A DNA stretch of 13,195 bases from PALSA-1296 sp038322815 (GCA_038322815.1 JBBQGG010000079.1:1-13195), one strand, 5' to 3'; counted from the stretch's first letter, positions 1 through 8,459 are shown. Program-made: numbers and translations. The notes: generated by a model not told the origin, from the sequence alone.

Positions 1-495
1 ACCAAGGTCGCAATGGATTCGAACAAGGCAATCGTCGATACAATTAAAAAATCAGGTGCTCCGGATTTTTCTGCTGAAACAAAATTTGCTGTAAAGACTG
101 CCGATAACGGTATGCTTGAAGTTAAACTCAGCGAACTTGCAATGAAGAACGCTGCTGCAAAGAACGTTAAGGATTTTGCAAAGATCATGGTAAAAGATCA
201 TTCTGCTGCCGGTAAAGAACTTATGGCAATGGCAGCCGGTAAAGGCATGGCGCTTCCTGCTACTTTAGGCGAAAAGAACCAGAAAACGTATGATGAATTG
301 GCTAAGAAAACCGGTAAGGATTTTGATAAAGACTATATGGAGCAGATGGTAAGCGATCATAAAGATGCTGTCAGCGATTTCGAAGGAATGGCAAAAGACA
401 GCAAAGATGCAGACGTCAAAGCATGGGCAACAAAGACGCTTCCTGCACTTATGCACCACATGGATATGGCAAAAGCTATCAAAGACAAGATGTAA
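1..495 (+). CDS. DUF4142 family protein, 5' end outside the window
   Basis: The frame is open from base 1 (T-K-V-A before the first ATG at 13) to a TAA at 493-495, so the true start probably lies upstream and would carry the signal peptide or lipobox usual for this family. The visible 164 codons are almost all helical, rich in Lys, Ala, Met and Asp. They show the DUF4142 pattern: FAVKTADNGMLEVKLSELA, then a KNVKDFAKIMVKDHS segment, then a second DYMEQMVSDHKDAVSDFEGMA helix with His and Glu residues spaced as in ferritin-like bundles, and a final HHMDMAKAIKD helix. DUF4142 proteins are usually secreted or periplasmic four-helix proteins of unknown role, often stress-linked. The gene is followed 25 bases later by a strong terminator, so it ends its transcript. 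The family call is confident; function is unknown. Confidence 0.85.
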   Translation, partial: TKVAMDSNKAIVDTIKKSGAPDFSAETKFAVKTADNGMLEVKLSELAMKNAAAKNVKDFAKIMVKDHSAAGKELMAMAAGKGMALPATLGEKNQKTYDELAKKTGKDFDKDYMEQMVSDHKDAVSDFEGMAKDSKDADVKAWATKTLPALMHHMDMAKAIKDKM

Positions 496-520
496 TTCCC
501 TCTGAATTACCTCAGCAATT

Positions 521-558
521 AACTGCCCACGATTGAAGCCCGTGGGCAGTTTTTTTTT
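521..558 (+). terminator. Rho-independent terminator of the DUF4142 gene
   Basis: An 11-base perfect stem (AACTGCCCACG / CGTGGGCAGTT) surrounds a 9-base loop and runs into eight to nine consecutive T on the plus strand. It begins 25 bases after the DUF4142 stop codon. The opposite strand has no comparable T run right after the stem, so it should act mainly on plus-strand transcription. It also separates this gene from the convergent minus-strand gene ending at 591. Confidence 0.92.
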
Positions 559-590
559 AAAATCCTCCACGATTCATTTCCAATAAAATC

Positions 591-1430
591 TCACCGCAGC
601 CACCAGAATTTTACTCGCGGATATACTTGCAATGAGGGAAAGGGTATGCGGATCCAACTTACGATGTCTGTAAATGTTTTCCAAAAACTTCCTTCGATTG
701 GTATGCCTTTAAAATTTATATCAGGTCCTATAAAGACATCTGTATAAGGCGTTGAATTTGCGTGGAAGGGAAGGAAGCGGACTTGCAGCAGATTTTCTGC
801 GCTGAAACCTACGCCGAAATTCAGCCATGCAGGAGTTGAGGTCAGATCGTGAACATCAAACGATAACCAGAAGTGCTGGCTTTCGTAATCATCTGCAATT
901 GTTTTATATGCACCTGCTTTATAGGCATCTGATTGCCAAAGAAATATTTTTGGCTGGATTCGGCGGAATCCCGGAAAATAATATTGCAGTACGGGCAGTG
1001 CCGAACCGATGAGATCGCCGAAGGCATCGCCGGGCGAAAAACCGTATTGCAGATCATTTCCATGCTGCGCATCTTCCATCTCGATCAGCACTCCGAGACC
1101 AAAAGTAATACCAGCTCCAAGCCAAGTCGCAGTTTTCTCTTTCATTCCTGCAAGCAAATATCCATCTCGAATAATAGTAGAACTTAGTGCAGATAGATAG
1201 CCATGTGCAAATTTGTCAATATGCATTGCATAAGGCGGATCGTTGCTAAGATGGAACGGCACTTGCGTTGCATATTTCCAAAATGCTTCGTAGTTTAAAA
1301 TATATATTGCTCCTGCGATTCCAATCGGAACGATCGATGCTGCAGCGATAGAAATTGTTGAAGAAGAATCTTTTTCTTGAGCAAAAAGAGAAGTTCGGAA
1401 AATGAGCAAGAAAAAAAATATATATTTCAA
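591..1430 (-). CDS. DUF2279 (YfiM-like) predicted envelope protein
   Basis: A 279-residue protein if read from the TTG at 1430. I chose that start because it gives a compact signal peptide, MKYIFFFLLIFRTSLFAQ, with cleavage near FA-Q, and an AGGA lies 8 bases upstream. A longer reading from another TTG at 1517 adds 29 polar residues ahead of the hydrophobic stretch and has no ribosome site. The diagnostic part is residues 71-145: DKFAHGYLSA, two hydrophobic segments, then EMEDAQHG and YGFSPGDAFGDLIGSAL. These match the Asp/His/Glu pattern of DUF2279 (YfiM), predicted periplasmic or membrane proteins of unknown function. The C-terminal 130 residues are aromatic-rich and may be beta structured, longer than in enteric YfiM. 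It lies 106 bases after the Asp-box gene on the same strand and may share its transcript. Family call good, role unknown. Confidence 0.78.
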   Translation of the reverse strand: MKYIFFFLLIFRTSLFAQEKDSSSTISIAAASIVPIGIAGAIYILNYEAFWKYATQVPFHLSNDPPYAMHIDKFAHGYLSALSSTIIRDGYLLAGMKEKTATWLGAGITFGLGVLIEMEDAQHGNDLQYGFSPGDAFGDLIGSALPVLQYYFPGFRRIQPKIFLWQSDAYKAGAYKTIADDYESQHFWLSFDVHDLTSTPAWLNFGVGFSAENLLQVRFLPFHANSTPYTDVFIGPDINFKGIPIEGSFWKTFTDIVSWIRIPFPSLQVYPRVKFWWLR

Positions 1431-1536
1431 TCCCCATATCCTCAGATTCCTTACATCATTTTTTTTGCTTCTCTTAAAAAACCTCTGTTGGGTATGACAG
1501 GTGATTTGAGATGCCAAAGTTTTTTATACCTTAAAT

Positions 1537-3597
1537 TTATTTATTCACAACTACTCTCAGATCGTATGAACCCACAGCAGTCTTTACTCTCACTGTGTAA
1601 AAACCATTCCCTGGCGGAAGTGAGATCTTTACAGGAGATTTTTTTGTAAGAGCAATTGATTGTCTTCCTTTTTCTATGCCCAACATATCATAGACCGTTA
1701 TGCTGCATTCGCCAAGATTCAATGATGATGTGATCAAGACGCCATCTGTTGTCGGATTCGGAGTTACACTAAATTGTGGTATCTGATTATGATGCAGATA
1801 GCGTGAAACTGTCAGAACTCCGCAGCCGGATAACGGCGTCACAATACTTGCAGCGGCTTCGGGCGATGGATAATAAATATATTGACACGTTGCCAGCGGC
1901 GAAAGAACGGTCAGCGAATCGAATGCGACTTTCTGCACCGGAACAGAATCATTAAAAACATCAAAATGGGCATAGCCAAGAATTATATTTGAGGTAGCAT
2001 TACTAATGCTTAATTTTGTCCGCCCCTTCCATTGCTCATTCGGCATATCAAGTTTTACGCCTGTTGGCGAGAGTGAGCCGTTATAATTTAATACGGTGTC
2101 ATAATGCATAACGAGTGTAATATTTTCCAGCTTACGCAATCCGTTTATCGTGATAGGAATTGTCACTGCTGCGCCTAGTGTATCCACATTTTGATTTGGC
2201 GTTGTCGTTATTGTCAGTGGAGTTGGCGGAATTCCGTATCCCAGTAATGTAACTATCTTTTTACTGCCATCGCTTAGTGTCAGAATAAGTTGGGCTGGAT
2301 TTAAATAATTATAAATAGGTGAGAAAACTACGCTAATGGAATCACCAGTAACCTGAGTAGCAGTATAACTGAGAGAATCCATTCCGACAACTTCGATCTT
2401 CACGAGTGTCGGCGGTGAACAGCCTTTCGGTTGAAGAGTGATAGGTTGTATAATGGAAACCGTATTATCGCATACAAAGATAGAATCTTTCGAGAAAAGA
2501 GCGTTCTGCGAAAGTGCAAGATCATTAAATCCTAAATCCGTAAGTGAATCTCCGCCGCTATTTATTGTCTCCCAAATACTTCCATCGGCATCAAGAGTAA
2601 ATACAATGTTATCATTGACGCAGGCAATATTTCTTCCGTCAAATGCCACTGAAAGTGGTCCCCCAATGCTTTTCCATGTAAGACCGCGATCAGTTGAGCG
2701 ATACATTCCATTCTTTATACTTGATGCATAAATTGTATTTTCTGTACAGGTCATTCCTCCGGAAAGATACGGAGCGCCAAATGCAACTGAACTTAGAAAT
2801 GAATTCCCTGCATCGATCGAATAAAAGAGTTGGGAAAGGTTTAGCGGCGATATAGTAGATTGATAGTCTTCACTTGTAATAATAAGCCGTTTTTGATCGC
2901 AGGAATCTGCACATATTGTATGAGAATCGCCATCGGGAGTTCCGGAAGTTTTATTCCAGGAAATTCCACGATCAGATGAAAATGAAATTGTTCCGAGTAA
3001 GCCGCTCGGATCGTATGCCGCAGTTAATGCATATATTCGATTATCTTTCGCAATTGCAAAACATAGTCCATAGTTTACTCCAGGTCTCGTATTTTTCCAG
3101 GATGCTCCTCCATCCAAACTGGTATAAAAATCTCCACCTTCTGTAAGTGCATGAATAATATTGGCGGAGCCATTGAATGCAATATTTGGAATGCTTGAGG
3201 GAATTGTCAACTTTCGTTGCCAAGTAAGACCACCATCAATAGTTTTTAAAAGTATCCCTGCACTTGTAGGCGGAGCAGCCTGAAATTCAGTGGAAATAAT
3301 TCCGTTCAACTTGTCAAAAAAATTAATATCGGAAATTATATAATCTTTTGGTAAAACGATGTTGCTTCGCTTCCAAGTTTTTCCGGTATCGTTTGAGACC
3401 CATAGATCCCGCCATCCTGCCCAGAGAACTCCATCCTTAAAATGAATAGCCCCAAGATCGGCGTTTGCTAGGAAGGATGGAAAGTAGTTCGATACTAAGT
3501 TCGGCGCAATTTCCTTCCACTGTGCACAAAGTTTTCCGCTCACAGAAAAACTGTGCAGAGTGCAAAGAATTAGGAAAATTCTTATGGGAGCTTTCAT
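1537..3597 (-). CDS. Secreted Asp-box (sialidase/Ycf48-like repeat) protein with T9SS sorting domain, copy 1
   Basis: A 686-residue protein from the ATG at 3597. The frame extends upstream to a GTG at 3660, but only the ATG gives a clean signal peptide (residues 1-26, ending LCAQW). Residues 60-345 carry six Asp-box blades of the S-x-D-x-G-x-x-W type: SNDTGKTW (68), TIDGGLTW (119), SLDGGASW (160), SSDRGISW (207), SIDAGNSF (260) and STDRGLTW (301). This is the look of a beta-propeller as in sialidase/BNR or Ycf48 proteins. Residues 350-460 form an extra beta domain, 461-570 a cohesin-like domain (GAAVTIPITINGL, LVMHYDTVLNY), and 610-686 a type IX secretion C-terminal target domain (PNPTTDG, VYDMLG, GFYTVRV, VVVNK). 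Export through the outer membrane and surface attachment or release are therefore expected. Substrate unknown; the sialidase catalytic Arg/Tyr set is not evident. The next paralogue lies 59 bases upstream. Confidence 0.85.
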   Translation of the reverse strand: MKAPIRIFLILCTLHSFSVSGKLCAQWKEIAPNLVSNYFPSFLANADLGAIHFKDGVLWAGWRDLWVSNDTGKTWKRSNIVLPKDYIISDINFFDKLNGIISTEFQAAPPTSAGILLKTIDGGLTWQRKLTIPSSIPNIAFNGSANIIHALTEGGDFYTSLDGGASWKNTRPGVNYGLCFAIAKDNRIYALTAAYDPSGLLGTISFSSDRGISWNKTSGTPDGDSHTICADSCDQKRLIITSEDYQSTISPLNLSQLFYSIDAGNSFLSSVAFGAPYLSGGMTCTENTIYASSIKNGMYRSTDRGLTWKSIGGPLSVAFDGRNIACVNDNIVFTLDADGSIWETINSGGDSLTDLGFNDLALSQNALFSKDSIFVCDNTVSIIQPITLQPKGCSPPTLVKIEVVGMDSLSYTATQVTGDSISVVFSPIYNYLNPAQLILTLSDGSKKIVTLLGYGIPPTPLTITTTPNQNVDTLGAAVTIPITINGLRKLENITLVMHYDTVLNYNGSLSPTGVKLDMPNEQWKGRTKLSISNATSNIILGYAHFDVFNDSVPVQKVAFDSLTVLSPLATCQYIYYPSPEAAASIVTPLSGCGVLTVSRYLHHNQIPQFSVTPNPTTDGVLITSSLNLGECSITVYDMLGIEKGRQSIALTKKSPVKISLPPGNGFYTVRVKTAVGSYDLRVVVNK

Positions 3598-3656
3598 AAC
3601 ATTAATAAACACAAAATGATGAATGTAGTTACAAAGAAAAAATATATATAAGGTTA

Positions 3657-5348
3657 TCACCGGTTCACTACTACCTCCAAGTCATATATCCGAGTGGGCG
3701 ATATTACCCGAACCGAATATACTCCATTTACAACAGGAAATATTAGTTTCTCCGGAATATCTTTAAAAAGTATAATATTGTTTTCGCCTCGTTTGATCCC
3801 TGATATATCATAGATGATGACATGCACTTCGCCAAGATCGCGTGAGGAAGAAATAGAAATATCTCCGGATGATGGATTCGGCATAACGGTAAGGTTCGGG
3901 AAACTACTATCGCGAATAAAATGAGCTATTATATCTGCTCCGCAAATTGGAACAGTTGTAATATTACTGATCGCTTGGGCAGATGAATAATCAGCACAAA
4001 AAAACACGGAGTCAAATGTAACACGTAATTTTTTTGATGAATCATTAAAGATATCAAAATAGGAATATGCAAGGATCCCCAAAGAATTTGCACCCTGAAT
4101 ACGGATCCGTGATCTGCCGCTCCATGATTGACCGGCAATATCAAGTTGTATATTATTTTTCGAATAGGTACCTTTATATGCAAGTTGAGAGTTATAATGC
4201 ACGATCAGTTCGACATCGATAGGGCTGCCGATACCGTTCAATGAGATCGGTACTGCAGCACTTCCTCCAATGGTATCACTTTGCTGATCAGCAGTCAGAA
4301 GTGAAAGATCGCTTGCATCGGTGTAAGAAAGCGAATCGCCGCCGCTAGTATTGGTGACCCAGACCGAGCCAAAACTATCGACTGCAACGACGATATTATT
4401 ATTGATCGCTGTTACGAAACGGGTATCGGTATAATTTGGCGGTCCGCCAAGATCTTTCCATGATCGTCCCTGGTCGGTGGAACGGCTGATGCCGGAATAT
4501 GTCTGAACAAAAATTGCATTTTGCGCTGCACTGATCGAGCCGCAATGATGGGGTATGGTCTGAACATCCGCTCCGCTCCATGATGCTCCGGTATTTTGAG
4601 AAACCAGAACTCGTGATATTTTATTTGTTCTGGCAGCGAGGTCGTCATTGACTACATAAAAAATTGAAGTATCGCAGTGGTCGCGCTCGAAAGAATAACT
4701 ATCCCAATCAAAAACTCCCGGATGCATAAACCATGTTGCACCGAAATCATTCGTCTCATAAAGATGAGCACCGATAGGAATTCCCCGGTCGAAACCACCG
4801 GTCAGATACGCAGTACCGCCACTCCCTGCTCGAACTTGATTTGCAAGGCTATCAGCAAGAGTAATTCCCCAGGTTGTTCCGCCGTCACCGGAAACGTAGC
4901 GGTCACCTGCATACGAACAGGCAATAATATTATTCGCAGTTCCAATAAAGCATCCGCTTTCGATGCTTGGCCGATAACGAAATGGATTTGGCGGGACGTG
5001 CTGCTTCCATGAAAGTCCCTGATCCTGTGTAATATATACTTCGCCATTCTGCGTCGTTGCAAGTCCGATATTATCATCAAAGAAAGAAATATCTTTGATA
5101 CAGGAATTATTAAAATTATTAAATGGTGTCCGTAAGCTCCAGGATTTTCCGGTGTCACGAGACATCCAGACGTTATGATACCCTGCCCAGAGAATTCCGT
5201 TATGATTGATGATAACGCCGCCTCCGTTATACGGGCGAGCGATAGAGGCGATTATATTTGGAGCAACGAGTTTCCATTGCGCTGATAACGGCGCTGAAGC
5301 AAGAAATAGTAAAGTCAAGAAGAATGAAATTCTTCGAAGAGAATTCAT
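3657..5348 (-). CDS. Secreted Asp-box protein with T9SS sorting domain, copy 2 (paralogue)
   Basis: A 563-residue protein from the ATG at 5348, which gives a signal peptide MNSLRRISFFLTLLFLASAPLSAQ. The upstream in-frame extension to 5474 overlaps the VWA gene and has no signal character. Six Asp-box blades sit at about 63 (SRDTGKSW), 107 (TQDQGLSW), 153 (SGDGGTTW), 198 (TNDFGATW), 250 (SQNTGASW) and 290 (STDQGRSW). A cohesin-like domain follows at 350-450, and a T9SS target domain at 485-563 (PNPSSGD, IYDISG, GVYSVRV, VVVNR). It aligns with its downstream neighbour over its length, starting from a shared AQWK motif after the signal peptide. It lacks the roughly 100-residue domain that copy 1 carries between propeller and cohesin-like domain. 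The two are a tandem duplication with one stop-to-start gap of 59 bases, probably co-transcribed. Role likely adhesion or binding at the cell surface; no enzyme activity can be claimed. Confidence 0.85.
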   Translation of the reverse strand: MNSLRRISFFLTLLFLASAPLSAQWKLVAPNIIASIARPYNGGGVIINHNGILWAGYHNVWMSRDTGKSWSLRTPFNNFNNSCIKDISFFDDNIGLATTQNGEVYITQDQGLSWKQHVPPNPFRYRPSIESGCFIGTANNIIACSYAGDRYVSGDGGTTWGITLADSLANQVRAGSGGTAYLTGGFDRGIPIGAHLYETNDFGATWFMHPGVFDWDSYSFERDHCDTSIFYVVNDDLAARTNKISRVLVSQNTGASWSGADVQTIPHHCGSISAAQNAIFVQTYSGISRSTDQGRSWKDLGGPPNYTDTRFVTAINNNIVVAVDSFGSVWVTNTSGGDSLSYTDASDLSLLTADQQSDTIGGSAAVPISLNGIGSPIDVELIVHYNSQLAYKGTYSKNNIQLDIAGQSWSGRSRIRIQGANSLGILAYSYFDIFNDSSKKLRVTFDSVFFCADYSSAQAISNITTVPICGADIIAHFIRDSSFPNLTVMPNPSSGDISISSSRDLGEVHVIIYDISGIKRGENNIILFKDIPEKLIFPVVNGVYSVRVISPTRIYDLEVVVNR

Positions 5349-5401
5349 CGAAAAAAAAGCTGTATATGTAAAATAGATTTCAGAATATTTTTTTTTGACA
5401 G

Positions 5402-6946
5402 TTAGATCTTTCGCAGTACACGCTTCACTGCTTTCACCAAAGATTTTTTCAGGAATAAAAACAGCAGCCGCCATTGTGTTTTGCCGATGCGGCTATCGAA
5501 CTCTAAAAGGAAGTGAAGGTCACGGACATCTTCATCGGTCATCGGAAGCGAGATCGAGGAATGCGATGGAGCATTAGATGTTTCGCCGTTATCATCATCT
5601 GCAAGATCCATGGCGCTTTCCAAAAGTTTTTGAAGACGGTCATCCAGGGCTTCGAGGCGTTTACGAAGTTCCGGATCTTTTTCATATTTCAGAAGAAAAT
5701 TTAGATGATCATGCATGATGGCGATCTTTTTCGTCATCTCCGGCGTGAAAAATTGCTCAGCATCTTCCTCTATCGATCTGATAAGCATTTCCAGATCGTC
5801 GATCTCCTCAGCTGTTGCTCCGAAAAGCAGCGTATCGTCTAAATCTTCTATTTCGATATAGACATCGGAGAGGCGTTCGAGTTCATGACCGTATTGCTTG
5901 CTGAATTCGCTTGCAAACTCGGCTTTCTTTGCATTGATCTGTGAGCGTACAAAGCGAAGGGATTGTTCATACTGATGATGCTTGTCATGCGCCTGTGAAT
6001 GCTCCAAACCGTGTAATAATTCATGCTCCTGATGAAAAAGATCCTGTAATAATTTTGTATTGCCGAATTTCCCTGAACGAATAATATCATCGATCATTTT
6101 ATCGGATGCAAAAATATTCGAATGTCCGATCTTTATGGTATGGATCTTCGTATCGGAATCCATCTTTGATCGCAGAAGCGCTTCATCAATTGAAACAGCA
6201 CCATCGGTGATGACAAGAATTTCAGCACCCGATAAATGCTCCATCTGCGCGATCTCATCTAATGCCAGCAGCAATGCTTTTTGCAATACGGTGCCATTAC
6301 CAAGATGAGTAATGCGTAATATATATCGGATGAGTGCACTATAACTTTCCGGGCTGGTTGCACAATGGATATCTCCGACATGATCGTCGAACGTGCGCAA
6401 ACTGATAAATCCGAGATCGGTTTTATTCCGTTCAAGAAAATGCAGGAGTATTGCCTGAGCAAGATGAATGCGGTGATGCTGATGCATCGAAGAAGAAGTA
6501 TCGAAGAGAACAAATACTTTCTGCTTGCGGCTATCGAAAGAAAAACTTTCTCCGACCTCCTGAATAGGCATGATCTTCGGAGCTTTCGAAACCGGCATCC
6601 AAAGCATTCTCTCAGCAAGACGCTGATCAAAAATGGAATCGGGTAATGCGAATTGCCAGGAGTAGATGCGTGCAACATCGCGGCGGTTACGGATGAAATC
6701 CGCTTCGTATTCTTCACCGACAATTACTTCCGGCGCGAAAAGCTCGACCTCTTCGCTGACTTTCGACCGGTCAACGGAGGGAAGCCGAAAAGCAGGTTCA
6801 AGTTTTTGGCGCAGACTGCTGTTCTCAACTTCTAATATTCGTGCGATCTCAAAAACAGCCGTGAATTCCTTTGGCAAATGGTCATAGATATGACCAAGGA
6901 ATCCGAATTCCTCCATTCGCTGAAAAAAAGTACGCTCGCTGGACAT
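5402..6946 (-). CDS. VWA-domain protein (MoxR/ViaA-partner-like)
   Basis: A 514-residue cytoplasmic protein from the ATG at 6946; a longer TTG start at 6982 has no support. The first 130 residues are helical and charged. Residues about 143-290 form a von Willebrand A domain with a complete metal-ion-dependent adhesion site: D149-T-S-S-S (DxSxS), T219 in GNGT, and D248 in ITDGA. The remainder (about 300-480) is a long, highly charged, partly coiled-coil helical region, followed by a basic tail (KKSLVKAVKRVLRKI). No signal peptide or membrane helix is visible. VWA proteins of this layout commonly work with a MoxR-type AAA+ ATPase as ViaA does with RavA, but no such ATPase lies next to it in this window. 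The neighbour upstream is the P-loop-less protein at 7084-8154, 137 bases away on the same strand. Domain call firm, process unknown. Confidence 0.82.
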   Translation of the reverse strand: MSSERTFFQRMEEFGFLGHIYDHLPKEFTAVFEIARILEVENSSLRQKLEPAFRLPSVDRSKVSEEVELFAPEVIVGEEYEADFIRNRRDVARIYSWQFALPDSIFDQRLAERMLWMPVSKAPKIMPIQEVGESFSFDSRKQKVFVLFDTSSSMHQHHRIHLAQAILLHFLERNKTDLGFISLRTFDDHVGDIHCATSPESYSALIRYILRITHLGNGTVLQKALLLALDEIAQMEHLSGAEILVITDGAVSIDEALLRSKMDSDTKIHTIKIGHSNIFASDKMIDDIIRSGKFGNTKLLQDLFHQEHELLHGLEHSQAHDKHHQYEQSLRFVRSQINAKKAEFASEFSKQYGHELERLSDVYIEIEDLDDTLLFGATAEEIDDLEMLIRSIEEDAEQFFTPEMTKKIAIMHDHLNFLLKYEKDPELRKRLEALDDRLQKLLESAMDLADDDNGETSNAPSHSSISLPMTDEDVRDLHFLLEFDSRIGKTQWRLLFLFLKKSLVKAVKRVLRKI

Positions 6947-7083
6947 GCGGAGTAAATATGAAGTATGATGTATTAGTATCAACTATAAAAAGGGAAGAGT
7001 TGGTTCGCAGGATTGGATGTAGTTTTGGTTTTTTTTCGTCTGATTCATCCATTATCTTTTCTGTGTTGGCTCCCCGCAACTTG

Positions 7084-8154
7084 TTATTTTATACGGATAT
7101 CACTGTGTACATCACCGGTTTTTGCCGGTCTTGCAATTGGTGCTTTATCCGGTGAATAATGATTTAAATGGATCGGCATTTTCGATAGAGGCTCCGGCGT
7201 CTTCCGAAGTTCTTCTATAGAAGTCAGAGGAATTCTGGTAGCAGGTGCTGCGTCGTTAATGGTCGGCGGAGCAGTCGTTCGTTGTTCGCCAGTCGTCGGT
7301 AGCACAATAGATTCGGATTCTCTCACAACTGATACCTCATCCCTGATACGCGCCTCATCGAGTTCGCTTGCAACTTGAATCGCTGTGCGGAAAGGTATTT
7401 TCTTTTCTTCCCATTCTTTTTTTGCAAGAGGTTTGACCCGTGCTAAAAATCTTCTCTGGATCTCCTCATCGCTGATGCCCGGTTCATCTTCCGTGCCGAT
7501 GCGCGGATCAGGGATTTCGATTATTTCTTGTACTTCCGGCAATTGAAGCATCTCATCGATCTCCTCAGTTGTTGCATATTGCTCTTTAACCGTAATGGAT
7601 TCAATTCTTTTTGCAATGCCGGCAAGTTTGCCGAAGCCTCCGCGCTGCAATTTCTGCGCCAGTGGTTTGCTGGATGTTTCTTCGGCATAGATAAGTACAT
7701 GCACCGGTTCATATCCGCCCTGCAAACCATTAACTAAATCTTTAATAAGAAAAATAGCTTCTTCGCGATACCGCGAATTTTTCGAGGAAAATTCCCAGGA
7801 GTTAATTACAACATATTGGATGTACCCTTCGGATAAACATTCTTTGATCATATCTTTGCAGCGGTAAAGATCGCCGCGCGGCACATCGATCGTATAGATC
7901 ATCTTTCGGTGGTCACCACCCACAAGGCAGTTGCCGTATCTATCGGGATATAATTCCTGTTTGCGAAGCGAAAGCCACATGGCATGAGTGTTCTGCACCG
8001 TATTGATATAGAGCACGCTGCCGGATGGAAGCACCCCAAGAATTTCTTTCGAATGCGAAAGACTTGCATCAATATTCGACCCTATCGAAGCCCCAAGAAG
8101 TAAGGTCACGTCACGCGAAGCAAGTGTAGGAAGTGATTTATAGGTTGTATTCAT
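7084..8154 (-). CDS. Hypothetical protein, RecA-fold-like core without a Walker A motif
   Basis: A 356-residue protein from an ATG at 8154; I do not recognise the family. The first 190 residues alternate hydrophobic strands and helices as in a RecA/KaiC-type nucleotide-binding domain: RDVTLLLGAS (14-23) where a P-loop would sit, GSVLYINT (45-52), IQYVVINSW (112-120) in the place of a Walker B strand, and VHVLIYAEET (151-160). However, the first loop reads GASIGSN with no GK(S/T), and the putative Walker B strand ends in N-S, not D-D/E. Nucleotide hydrolysis is therefore doubtful. Residues 195-275 are acidic and helical, and the last 80 residues are Pro/Thr-rich and probably disordered. No signal peptide or membrane helix. 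It is the first gene of the minus-strand run and has its own promoter region with palindromes. The fold call is an inference. Confidence 0.6.
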   Translation of the reverse strand: MNTTYKSLPTLASRDVTLLLGASIGSNIDASLSHSKEILGVLPSGSVLYINTVQNTHAMWLSLRKQELYPDRYGNCLVGGDHRKMIYTIDVPRGDLYRCKDMIKECLSEGYIQYVVINSWEFSSKNSRYREEAIFLIKDLVNGLQGGYEPVHVLIYAEETSSKPLAQKLQRGGFGKLAGIAKRIESITVKEQYATTEEIDEMLQLPEVQEIIEIPDPRIGTEDEPGISDEEIQRRFLARVKPLAKKEWEEKKIPFRTAIQVASELDEARIRDEVSVVRESESIVLPTTGEQRTTAPPTINDAAPATRIPLTSIEELRKTPEPLSKMPIHLNHYSPDKAPIARPAKTGDVHSDIRIK

Positions 8155-8188
8155 AGCTGTATGGTTGATTAGTTAAAAAAAGCAGGTT

Positions 8189-8286
8189 TTGGGTATTTAT
8201 CAAAAATATATATACTTTTGATAGGTGCCTATCATTAAAGAAATTAATATACGACATTATTTTGCAATTTGCAAATAAATACCCAA
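8189..8286. promoter_or_regulatory. Nested palindromes in the control region (candidate operators)
   Basis: Three dyads lie within 98 bases. A perfect 12-base inverted repeat, TTGGGTATTTAT at 8189-8200 and ATAAATACCCAA at 8275-8286, encloses the promoter. Inside it are GATAGG-TG-CCTATC (8220-8233), which would lie just downstream of the predicted transcription start, and TTTGCAA-T-TTGCAAA (8261-8275), which overlaps the predicted -35 box. Such placement fits binding sites for one or more dimeric regulators, but no regulator gene is present in the window. A+T richness means part of this may be chance. Confidence 0.4.
8246..8274 (-). promoter_or_regulatory. Predicted sigma70-like promoter of the gene starting at 8154
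   Basis: Read on the minus strand, TTGCAA (8274-8269) is followed by a 17-base spacer and TATATT (8251-8246), a good -35/-10 pair. The start of transcription would fall near 8238, giving a leader of about 84 bases before the ATG at 8154. The surrounding DNA is very A+T rich, so chance matches are possible; the exact 17-base spacing and the operator-like palindromes around it raise the likelihood. Confidence 0.45.
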
Positions 8287-8366
8287 TAAAAATTAAAAAT
8301 GTTTAAAAATTGCATAAATGATAGAGAAATCACTGTTAAAGCTTGAACAACCCTTCTCTCAGTTTT

Positions 8367-8413
8367 TGGATTTTTAATCCAATAAAAACCCCGTCGGTAC
8401 CGATGGGGTTTTT
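8367..8413. terminator. Double-hairpin terminator-like repeat, copy A
   Basis: A small hairpin TGGATT-TTT-AATCCA (8367-8381) is followed after two bases by a larger one, AAAAACCCCGTCGG / CCGATGGGGTTTTT (8384-8413), with one G-T pair. Flanking T and A runs make it a plausible bidirectional terminator. The same 47-base design recurs at 9495-9541, which is why it is treated as a repeat and not only as a terminator. The stretch from 8155 to 8459 holds no gene: only the control region of the minus-strand gene and this element. Confidence 0.75.
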
Positions 8414-8459
8414 ATTTTTCGAACATTGCCGTCTTGCCCCATGTTGACCTCCCGTTGCA

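Noticed and set aside
265..570. A 101-codon minus-strand ORF opposite DUF4142
   Set aside because: It is the antisense shadow of the DUF4142 gene and starts inside the terminator; codon pattern supports the plus strand.
1431..1517. Longer N-terminus for the DUF2279 protein from the TTG at 1517
   Set aside because: It adds 29 polar residues before the signal peptide and has no ribosome site; the TTG at 1430 has an AGGA 8 bases upstream.
6882..7079. A 65-codon minus-strand ORF between the VWA gene and the RecA-like gene
   Set aside because: It overlaps the first 65 bases of the VWA gene, has a weak start and no recognisable pattern; the VWA reading is clearly the coding one.
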